47,680 nt of DNA, taken from JBBIGV01 sp037447335. GTDB taxonomy: Bacteria; Bacteroidota; Ignavibacteria; Ignavibacteriales; Ignavibacteriaceae. Location: assembly GCA_037447335.1 (NCBI GenBank), contig JBBIGV010000020.1:1-47680 (forward strand), given 5' to 3'. The position numbers and the translations under genes are program-made. Shown in pieces: positions 41,707-47,680 of this stretch. The notes under the pieces are model-generated. The model saw nothing but the letters and a program-made list of their open reading frames with translations, was not told the origin of the DNA and did no database searches. Within the stretch, counting starts at the first letter, position 1; the number at the start of each line of letters is the position of its first letter.

Positions 41707-42745
41707 TGTTTAATCCGAGTCTTCTTGTTAATCTTTCAAACACCGGCGATCTTTTTTCTGAAATAAAAAATTCAATTAAAAGAAGAAATAAAGCCGGTGC
41801 TAAAAAATAGTAAAACCGGTCTTCGTAGTCAGTTACTTTTTTCACCCCGAATTCAGTTTTTTCAAGCTTTGAGAGATCATCATAAATTTTTTGCAGATGG
41901 TCGTCATAGTTTGTAGCCCGGTAATATTTCCCGTTCCCTAAAGCAGTTATACGCTGCAGAGTTGCTTCATCAAGTTTTGTAATAACAGTATTACCTTCCC
42001 TGTCCTTTTTAAATCCAGCCATTCTGCCCTGACGATTGTACTCGGGGATAGGTGCACCCCCCGGCGACCCAAGACCGATTGCATAAATCTTTATCTCTTT
42101 TTCAACTGCATTTTTTATTACCGATTCGAGATCACCTTCATGATCCTCTCCATCTGTAATAACAACAATTACCTTTTGGGTTGCAGATGAATAATCGAAT
42201 GATCTCACAGCAAGTTCGATTGAAGCGGCAATAGCCGTTCCCTGAACCGGAACCGAATTCACATCTGCGGCATTAAGGAACAGTCCTGCAGCCGAGTAAT
42301 CGGTTGTTAACGGAAACTGTATGAATGCCTGTCCGGCAAATATTATTAATCCGATTCTGTCACCCTGTAATCTTCTAATAAGATTAGAAATCTGAAACTT
42401 AGCTTTCTCAAGTCTGTTGGGTTTAATATCCTCGGCAAGCATGCTTTGGGAAACATCCAGAAGGATATAAACATCAATGCCGGATTGTTTTACTTCCTGC
42501 ATGCGTGTACCCACTTGAGGATTTGCAGCGGCAACTATCAGCAATGTTATTGCCGTCAGAACTAATGCAGATTTAATGATATTTTTTATCCGGCTGTAAT
42601 CCGGCAGCAGTACTTTAAGAAGATTGCTCTCAGCAAACTGATTCAGTATTTTTTTCCTGTTCTGATTAAGAAAGAACTGAACAAGAATTAGTACGGGAAT
42701 AATAAACAAAGCATTAAGGTATTCAGGATTTGCAAACCGAAACAT
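41696..42745 (-). CDS. batB: BatB: VWA-domain membrane protein
   Basis: A 349-residue protein with two N-terminal membrane helices, a von Willebrand A domain and one C-terminal helix. The metal-binding MIDAS motif DVSQS (about 97-101) and VITDGEDHEGD are kept. The order NPEYLNALFIIP with QVGTRMQEVKQSGIDVYILL is as in other BatB proteins. It is eight bases from batA and overlaps batC. BatA and BatB probably pair through their VWA domains. Confidence 0.9.
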   Translation of the reverse strand: MFRFANPEYLNALFIIPVLILVQFFLNQNRKKILNQFAESNLLKVLLPDYSRIKNIIKSALVLTAITLLIVAAANPQVGTRMQEVKQSGIDVYILLDVSQSMLAEDIKPNRLEKAKFQISNLIRRLQGDRIGLIIFAGQAFIQFPLTTDYSAAGLFLNAADVNSVPVQGTAIAASIELAVRSFDYSSATQKVIVVITDGEDHEGDLESVIKNAVEKEIKIYAIGLGSPGGAPIPEYNRQGRMAGFKKDREGNTVITKLDEATLQRITALGNGKYYRATNYDDHLQKIYDDLSKLEKTEFGVKKVTDYEDRFYYFLAPALFLLLIEFFISEKRSPVFERLTRRLGLNNEN

Positions 42746-42752
42746 ATCTCTC

Positions 42753-43754
42753 TTATGGAATTCTTCTGAAAAATGATTTAATCAATCCAAGTTCAACAAA
42801 TAAAAGTAAAAGCCCTGCGCCAAGCCAGCCCAAGAATAACTCCTTTGCATGTCTGTAAGAAGTAACTTCCACTTTAGTTGTTTCCATTTTATCTATTTCA
42901 TCATAAATATTCTGCAAGGCTTTTGTATTAGCAGCACGGAAGTAACGACCGTTAGTCATAGCAGAAATTTCTTTGAGCATATCTTCGTCAATTTCAACGG
43001 GTACCATCTGATATCTCACACCAAACAGAGTTTTGACGGGATAAGGCGCCTGACCTCTTGTTCCCACTCCGATTGTATAAATTTTTATTCCGAATGTTCT
43101 GGCAATTTGTGCAGCAGTGAGCGGATCAATCTCTCCTGAATTATTCACACCATCGGTAAGAAGTATCATTACCTTACTTTTTGCATCGCTGTCTTTAAGA
43201 CGGTTAACTCCGTTTGCAATTGCATTGCCGATTGCAGTTCCGTCCTCAATCATTCCCATTTTTACTTCTTTAAGAAGATTCCGGAGAACATTGTAATCTA
43301 TCGTAAGCGGGCATTGAGTAAATGCTTCTCTCGAAAATATTACAAGCCCGATTCTGTCGGAAGTTCTGCCGCCGATGAATTTGTCAATTACATTTTTTGC
43401 TGCTTCCATGCGGTTTGGACGCAGATCTTCTGCCTGCATACTGCCTGAAATATCGAGCACAAGAGCAATGTCAATTCCTTCAGTATAAATATTTTCACCT
43501 GCGGAAAAAGTCTGCGGACGTGCAAGCGCAATTATCAATAATCCTATCGCAAGCGTACGAAGAACAACCGGAAGAGGATGAAGCCTTTCTTTAAGAGTCG
43601 GTTTAAGCTCCGAAAAATATTCAAGCGATGAATATCGTAATGCCGGTTGTTTCTTAACACCTTTCCACCAATGCCAAAACAGCATTAGCGGTATTAACGC
43701 TAAGAAGTAAAGCACCCAGGAGTAAGCAAATGTTACATCACTGAACACTTTCAA
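42753..43754 (-). CDS. batA: BatA: VWA-domain membrane protein
   Basis: A 333-residue protein. VWA domain with MIDAS motif DISGS (101-105), T in CPLTIDYNVL and LLTDGVNNSGEIDPL. Membrane helices are at about 10-28, 62-78 and 305-325. Sequence and layout fit BatA rather than BatB (LARPQTFSAGENIYTEGIDI). It overlaps the upstream DUF4381-like gene by 17 bases. Known members are linked to aerotolerance and stress survival, but the mechanism is open. Confidence 0.9.
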   Translation of the reverse strand: MKVFSDVTFAYSWVLYFLALIPLMLFWHWWKGVKKQPALRYSSLEYFSELKPTLKERLHPLPVVLRTLAIGLLIIALARPQTFSAGENIYTEGIDIALVLDISGSMQAEDLRPNRMEAAKNVIDKFIGGRTSDRIGLVIFSREAFTQCPLTIDYNVLRNLLKEVKMGMIEDGTAIGNAIANGVNRLKDSDAKSKVMILLTDGVNNSGEIDPLTAAQIARTFGIKIYTIGVGTRGQAPYPVKTLFGVRYQMVPVEIDEDMLKEISAMTNGRYFRAANTKALQNIYDEIDKMETTKVEVTSYRHAKELFLGWLGAGLLLLFVELGLIKSFFRRIP

Positions 43755-44691
43755 CCTCCTGAACTACTTCTTCTTTCTCTTTCGGGATTGTTGTTTCAAC
43801 TATCATAAATGCCTGTTTCATCATTTCGATATTCACTTCATCCATGGGTGTGAATTTCGCGAACTTCACCAGATCAGCATTGCTCAAAAAATTAAAAGTC
43901 AGTTCAACAATTTCATTTGCTTCCGGATGATTTCGTAAAAGCTCAACGGCTTCGCTTGTAGTTAGTTCCAGCGCAGGAAGATTAAAACGCTGTTCAAAAT
44001 ATCGTCTTATAATTTCGGTTATTCTGCTATGATATTCCTTTATAAAACCTCTTTGCCACAACTGTTCCTTTTCCAGTTCTTCAAGTGATGATAGTGCAAT
44101 AACGTGCGGTGGAATTATGAGTTCTTCTTTTTCAACCGGAAGCAGTGATTTTTTCTTTTTGTATCTCTGATATAAGAAATAGATTATCGCCGCAATAAGT
44201 AAAACTCCCAAAACATAAAGGGCAATTTCCCACCATGGGATTGGAATTTTAATAGGGTCTTTTATGTCTTTTATTTCTTCTGCAAGTACAACTTCAAGCG
44301 TGTGGACTGTAAAATTCACATCGTTAGTAAGCGCCTGCTGCACGGTTGTATCACCTTCAACCTTGTAAAGCAAAGGGATTGCCGGAATTTGCACATCTCC
44401 TGAATCGTACTTTGAAATAACAAATTTGAAAACAGTTCTATTAATTCCATTCTTTTCAGTCAAAACAGGTTCTTCGTCAAATAGAAGTTCGGCTTCTTTC
44501 AGGCTGTCCATAATTACCGGCTTAAATACAGTGACTGATTGAGGATGTTCAACCTCGATAGTGTAATTTATGAAATCACCCACTTCATAATTTGCGCTGT
44601 CAACGGATGCGCGGGCTGTAATTTCCTGTGCTGTGACGGGAATCGAAATCAATATTGATACTAAAATGAAACTGAAAATTTTAACTACCAT
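43738..44691 (-). CDS. DUF4381-like membrane protein of the Bat operon
   Basis: A 317-residue protein with a signal peptide (1-21, PVTAQ). The periplasmic beta domain (RASVDSANYEVGDFINYTIE) is BatD-like in pattern. One membrane helix (IALYVLGVLLIAAIIYFLY, about 157-176) is followed by a cytoplasmic helical domain (HSRITEIIRRYFEQRFNLPA, LTTSEAVELLRNHPEANEIV). It sits between DUF58 and batA, where this family is normally found. Overlaps both neighbours. Confidence 0.78.
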   Translation of the reverse strand: MVVKIFSFILVSILISIPVTAQEITARASVDSANYEVGDFINYTIEVEHPQSVTVFKPVIMDSLKEAELLFDEEPVLTEKNGINRTVFKFVISKYDSGDVQIPAIPLLYKVEGDTTVQQALTNDVNFTVHTLEVVLAEEIKDIKDPIKIPIPWWEIALYVLGVLLIAAIIYFLYQRYKKKKSLLPVEKEELIIPPHVIALSSLEELEKEQLWQRGFIKEYHSRITEIIRRYFEQRFNLPALELTTSEAVELLRNHPEANEIVELTFNFLSNADLVKFAKFTPMDEVNIEMMKQAFMIVETTIPKEKEEVVQEVESVQ

Positions 44692-45560
44692 CGTCTCTCA
44701 CGCATTTTGAAAAATTGAACGAGAGGTTTAACATAATCACGACCTGTATAAATATTAATGCTGTCGAGCCTGCTTTTAATGAACAATGAATTGCGTTGTT
44801 CGATCAGATACTTTCTTTGTTTCGATAAAAAATCACGGACACTTTTACTTCCCGTATCAATCCAGCGTTCCTTAGCAGATTCCGGGTCTGTCATTTTCAC
44901 AAGACCAATTTTCGGCAGCTCATCCTCACGTTTATCGTTTAAAACTACTCCAACAAGATCATGCTTCTTTCCAACAATGCGTAAGATTTTTTCATATCCC
45001 TTATCCATAAAATCCGAAAGCAGAAAGACAATGCTTTTTTTCTTGATTGCATTGTTCATGTATTCAAGAGCGGCTTTTATATCTGTTCTGTTCCCCGCCG
45101 GCTTGAAAGATAGAATCTCTCTGATAATTCTTAGCACATGGGTCTTCCCTTTTTTAGGCGGGATGAATTTTTCAATTTTATCGGTAAACAGAATCAATGC
45201 TACTTTATCATTATTCTGTAAAGCAGAAAATGCAAGAATAGCGCAGATCTTGGCTGCAATCTGCTGCTTTGTTTCTTTCTCGGTACCGAAGTCAAGTGAG
45301 CCGCTTAGGTCAATCATCAGGATAACTGTTAACTCTCTTTCCTCTTCAAAGATTTTGATATAAGGATGTCCGAACCGTGCTGTAACGTTCCAGTCAATGT
45401 TTCTTACATCATCACCGAACTGATATTCGCGTACTTCAGAGAATTCCATTCCTCTTCCTTTAAATACAGAATGGTACTCGCCGGAAAATATTTGGTTTAC
45501 CAGTCCTTTTGTGCGAATCTCAATTTGTCTTACTTGCTTTAATAAGTCCTTAGTCAGCAT
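44685..45560 (-). CDS. DUF58 domain protein (MoxR-associated)
   Basis: A 291-residue cytoplasmic protein. The DUF58 signature GRGMEFSEVREYQFGDDVRN, followed by IDWNVTARFGHPYIK, lies at about 36-68; a degenerate VWA fold follows (VILMIDLSGSLDFGT, FLLSDFMDKGY). DUF58 proteins pair with MoxR ATPases, which act like chaperones for VWA-containing partners such as BatA and BatB. It is encoded next to moxR with 68 bases between. Confidence 0.9.
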   Translation of the reverse strand: MLTKDLLKQVRQIEIRTKGLVNQIFSGEYHSVFKGRGMEFSEVREYQFGDDVRNIDWNVTARFGHPYIKIFEEERELTVILMIDLSGSLDFGTEKETKQQIAAKICAILAFSALQNNDKVALILFTDKIEKFIPPKKGKTHVLRIIREILSFKPAGNRTDIKAALEYMNNAIKKKSIVFLLSDFMDKGYEKILRIVGKKHDLVGVVLNDKREDELPKIGLVKMTDPESAKERWIDTGSKSVRDFLSKQRKYLIEQRNSLFIKSRLDSINIYTGRDYVKPLVQFFKMRERRW

Positions 45561-45628
45561 AGTTATTTAATTATTTAACGGGCTGAAGCCTGTTCTGCAA
45601 TGTTTTGTTGTATGTCGTTAACAGAATT

Positions 45629-46612
45629 TTACGGCACCTCAATTTTATTGAGAATTTCCTGGATGATATTTTCAGAGGTTATTTCTTCTGCTTCTGCTTC
45701 ATACGTAACAGCAACACGATGTCTCATCACATCAAGACAAATGGCTCTTACATCTTCAGGAATTACATAGCCTCTTCTTTTTATGAATGCCATAGCTTTT
45801 GCACCAAGGGCCAGATTTATTGTTGCTCTTGGCGATGCACCGTAGCTTATCATATCTCCAAGACTGTTCAAACCAAAATTCTGTGGTTCACGAGTGGCAA
45901 AAACAATATCGAGGATATATTTTTCAATCTTCTCATCAACATAAACGTCGTGTATCAAATGACGGGCTTTAAGTATATCATCAGGGCTGATTACAGGATT
46001 TACAAGCGGAGTTTCACCGAGCACGTTTTGCCGCATAATGCTAAGCTCCTCTTCCCGAGCCGGGTAAGTGATCTTTACTTTAAGCATAAAGCGGTCAACC
46101 TGCGCTTCAGGAAGCGGGTAGGTTCCTTCCTGCTCAATCGGATTTTGTGTAGCCAGCACAATAAAAGGTTCTTCAAGTTTAAATGTTTGATCGCCGATTG
46201 TTACCTGGCGTTCCTGCATCGCCTCAAGCAGTGCGCTCTGGACTTTAGCAGGCGCACGGTTTATTTCATCTGCAAGAATAAAATTTGCTAAGATAGGTCC
46301 TTTTCGTATAAGAAAGTTACCGTCTTTCTGGTTGTATATCATTGTTCCGATAAGATCGGCTGGCAGAAGATCGGGTGTAAATTGAATACGCTGAAATTTT
46401 GCCTTCATTGCTGAAGCAAGCGTTTTTATAGCAAGTGTTTTTGCTAATCCCGGAACACCCTCCAGCAGAATGTGACCGTTGCCGAGAAGCCCGACAACAA
46501 GCCTTTCAACCATTGCTTTCTGACCTACAATCACCTTACCAATTTCACTGAAAAGCAAGTCAATGAACGCGCTTTCCTGTTTAATTTTTTCGTTTAATGC
46601 AGAAATATCCAA
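45629..46612 (-). CDS. moxR: MoxR-family AAA+ ATPase
   Basis: A 327-residue ATPase. Walker A GVPGLAKT is at 52-59 with GNGHILLEGV before it. The Walker B region is NFILADEINRAPAKVQSALL, then EAMQERQVTI and LATQNPIEQEGTYPLPEAQ, which are hallmarks of MoxR. It is the first gene of an eight-gene leftward operon with DUF58, the DUF4381-like gene and batA-batE. Its probable role is ATP-driven assembly or remodelling of the Bat VWA proteins. No clear promoter motif is seen upstream. Confidence 0.94.
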   Translation of the reverse strand: MDISALNEKIKQESAFIDLLFSEIGKVIVGQKAMVERLVVGLLGNGHILLEGVPGLAKTLAIKTLASAMKAKFQRIQFTPDLLPADLIGTMIYNQKDGNFLIRKGPILANFILADEINRAPAKVQSALLEAMQERQVTIGDQTFKLEEPFIVLATQNPIEQEGTYPLPEAQVDRFMLKVKITYPAREEELSIMRQNVLGETPLVNPVISPDDILKARHLIHDVYVDEKIEKYILDIVFATREPQNFGLNSLGDMISYGASPRATINLALGAKAMAFIKRRGYVIPEDVRAICLDVMRHRVAVTYEAEAEEITSENIIQEILNKIEVP

Positions 46613-46662
46613 AATTAAACCTCATTTATTTTGTTGAAATATGATTACTTATAGAAAAGTAA

Positions 46663-46701
46663 TTCGACCGGCTAACAAGCCGGCAGGTTAAACGGTTCGA
46701 A
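46663..46701. repeat. Nested palindrome upstream of moxR
   Basis: TTCGACCG and CGGTTCGAA form an outer stem with one bulge, enclosing CCGGCT (46668-46673) with AGCCGG (46678-46683) around AACA; the two stems partly compete. It lies about 50 bases upstream of the moxR start and could be a regulatory hairpin or a decayed repeat. Confidence 0.35.
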
Positions 46702-46831
46702 ACTTAAAAATGTTGCGGGTTTTTTACAATAAATAAAGAAATGCTTTGATTTTAAAATTTTTGTTTTTTGAGTATTAAGAATGATAGTCATCCAGCTATA
46801 ACAGCCGGATATTTCCCGAAGTTATATTGTA

Positions 46832-46891
46832 TTTATTCGCGTGAACAGGTGTTGTTCGCGGCGGGTGAATTGCCGCGAATGCGCGAATAAA
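46832..46891. repeat. Nested palindrome
   Basis: Outer arms TTTATTCGCG (46832-46841) and CGCGAATAAA (46882-46891); inner arms TTCGCGGC (46855-46862) and GCCGCGAA (46872-46879). The 60-bp unit is G/C-rich in an AT-rich gap. The rest of 46613-47011 shows no gene. Confidence 0.6.
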
Positions 46892-47011
46892 ATTTTTATA
46901 AATATTGGCGGATTAGCGGCGGGAAGAGTTTTACAAGGCGAGATAAAATACTGCTGTGTTAAATGGAAATTTAACTTGCTCTTTAACATTCTTTGAAAAG
47001 TTGAAATTGTT

Positions 47012-47222
47012 ATTAACTGAAGTTACGCAAAAGCCATAGTCCCGATTTATCGGGATTTCCAGCTAAAATTTTTGGGAATAACACAATCAAAAATTGTAAC
47101 CATTATGGTTACAATTTAGTTTTTTCATCATACACTAATTTAAAAGGGGCGTAGTCAAAGACGAAGCCCTTTTAACCCCGTATTTCGCTTATGTTTATAT
47201 TATTTGCGTAACTTCAGTTAAT
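47012..47222. mobile_element. 211-bp MITE-like element with 20-bp inverted ends
   Basis: ATTAACTGAAGTTACGCAAA (47012-47031) and its exact inverse (47203-47222) bound a non-coding element. Inside are TCCCGATTTATCGGGA (47040-47055), a 27-bp palindrome with arms AAATTGTAACCAT (47091-47117), and an AAAAGGGGC/GCCCTTTT hairpin (about 47142-47174). The right end abuts the transposase remnant at 47221, so the element either inserted there or marks its break. Confidence 0.65.
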
Positions 47223-47415
47223 TAATCTTGATGATGCACATAAACAGATTCAGTCTTATATTGACTACTACAACACTAAACGGCTTCACAGTTCTTTATT
47301 TTATTTAACCCCTGAAGATTTTTTACTAAATCGTATTGATGAAAAACTTAAATTACGCGAAGATAAACTGCTTAAAGCAAAATTAAATAGAACTGAGATT
47401 AGAAATGCTTCTTAA
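47221..47415 (+). pseudogene. rve-type (IS3/IS481-like) transposase, C-terminal remnant
   Basis: An open frame from 47221 to the TAA at 47413-47415 reads NLDDAHKQIQSYIDYYNTKR, then LHSSLFYLTPEDFLLNRIDE. YID-YYN-x-KR-x-HS-x-L-x-YLTP is the C-terminal signature of integrase-core (rve) transposases. The catalytic part is missing; a stop lies in the upstream element. No start codon. It marks an old insertion sequence at the right end of the window. Confidence 0.8.
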
Positions 47416-47433
47416 TTTTTTATATATTTATTT

Positions 47434-47532
47434 ACCCGGTCAAACGGACGCAAGCTCTGCTGAGGAGCAACTTGCCAGGGATAGCCGGGTGACGATGATA
47501 AATTATCATTCAATGGGAAGAGAAATCTTCCC
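47434..47532 (+). other. Structured region of consecutive hairpins (possible RNA element)
   Basis: Three hairpins follow each other. The first is nested: ACCCGG (47434-47439) with CCGGGT (47485-47490), enclosing GCAAG with CTTGC and TGCT with AGCA around a GAGG loop. The second is ATGATAA-A-TTATCAT (47495-47509). The third is GGGAAGA with TCTTCCC (47515-47532) around a GAAA loop. GGACGCAA and GCCGGGTGAC within the first recall parts of the c-di-GMP-I riboswitch, but the P1b hairpin is missing. No gene follows in the window. It may be the end of the insertion sequence instead. Confidence 0.35.
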
Positions 47533-47680
47533 GCTATATTTACCGTTATTTATCATTGTCCAATACCTAAAAAAACGTACCTTATTGAACTTAACCGAAA
47601 TTCCATTTTCCGCTGAACCAATACAGCATTACGCCTGACACTGATTCAACTTCTCCACAAATTAAATCATCAGATTGTCC

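Noticed and set aside
47405..47638. 77-codon + strand frame at the right end
   Set aside because: It overlaps the transposase remnant's end and runs through hairpins; no protein-like conservation signal.
1..47680. rRNA or tRNA genes
   Set aside because: Neither rRNA segments nor cloverleaf sequences with T-loop motifs were noticed on either strand by eye.

Overview
The window looks like a piece of an AT-rich chromosome from the Bacteroidota/Chlorobiota side of the tree, most likely the class Ignavibacteria. The assignment rests on three large secreted proteins that end in the same C-terminal sorting domain (N-YPNPFNP followed by a short beta-rich tail), a complete Bat (aerotolerance-type) operon, an M1 peptidase carrying that sorting domain, and weak or absent Shine-Dalgarno sequences. 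This is inference from protein features; no rRNA gene is present.

Positions 1-12.7 kb form an accessory defence region. From the left it holds the start of an MvaI/BcnI-type restriction enzyme and its N4-cytosine-type methyltransferase. Next is an 8-kb type I restriction-modification locus (hsdM, an ORF6N-domain gene, a GIY-YIG gene, hsdS, a GxxExxY gene, hsdR). A Phd/RelE toxin-antitoxin pair, a ribbon-helix-helix/PemK pair and a small NTF2-fold lipoprotein follow. The type I locus is damaged: hsdR has one in-frame stop just before its nuclease motif, and the ORF6N gene has a one-base frameshift. The GxxExxY gene sits in a 17-bp perfect inverted repeat like a mobile insert. Four copies of a REP-like palindrome family lie between hsdS and the ORF6N gene.

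The units of this island are separated by long (about 190-360 bp) mutually homologous spacers. Their ends fold like integron attC sites: AAC/GTT core boxes, an unpaired spacer, an L-box stem that covaries from copy to copy, and one-base bulges on one arm only. Sites A and B point left and sites C and D point right, and flanking genes mostly run in the same sense as the site that follows them. Inside site D sits a 93-bp inverted-repeat element that is absent from the homologous site B. A related 100-bp element with compensatory base changes lies near 12.6 kb. This array is the most unusual thing in the window.

From 12.8 to 46.6 kb the content is ordinary chromosomal genes. First come two secreted proteins with sorting domains (kelch-type and BNR/sialidase-type) and a lipoprotein. 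A rightward pair, glnE and a DUF2723 membrane protein, follows. A long leftward housekeeping run comes next in transcription order: greA, ribD, ribE, tilS, hpt, ftsH, a polyprenol/diacylglycerol kinase-like gene and a DUF4837 lipoprotein. After these lie a RelE-type toxin-antitoxin pair with its own terminator, the M1 peptidase, tandem 2[4Fe-4S] ferredoxins, TPM-domain and LemA genes, a Tat-type lipoprotein of unknown function, two small secreted cysteine-containing proteins, and the eight-gene operon moxR, DUF58, DUF4381-like, batA, batB, batC, batD, batE.

The right end (46.6-47.7 kb) is mobile debris and structure: nested palindromes, a 211-bp element with 20-bp terminal inverted repeats, the C-terminal remnant of an rve-type (IS3/IS481-like) transposase, and a stretch of consecutive hairpins with no clear gene. 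No rRNA, tRNA, CRISPR array or integron integrase gene was seen.
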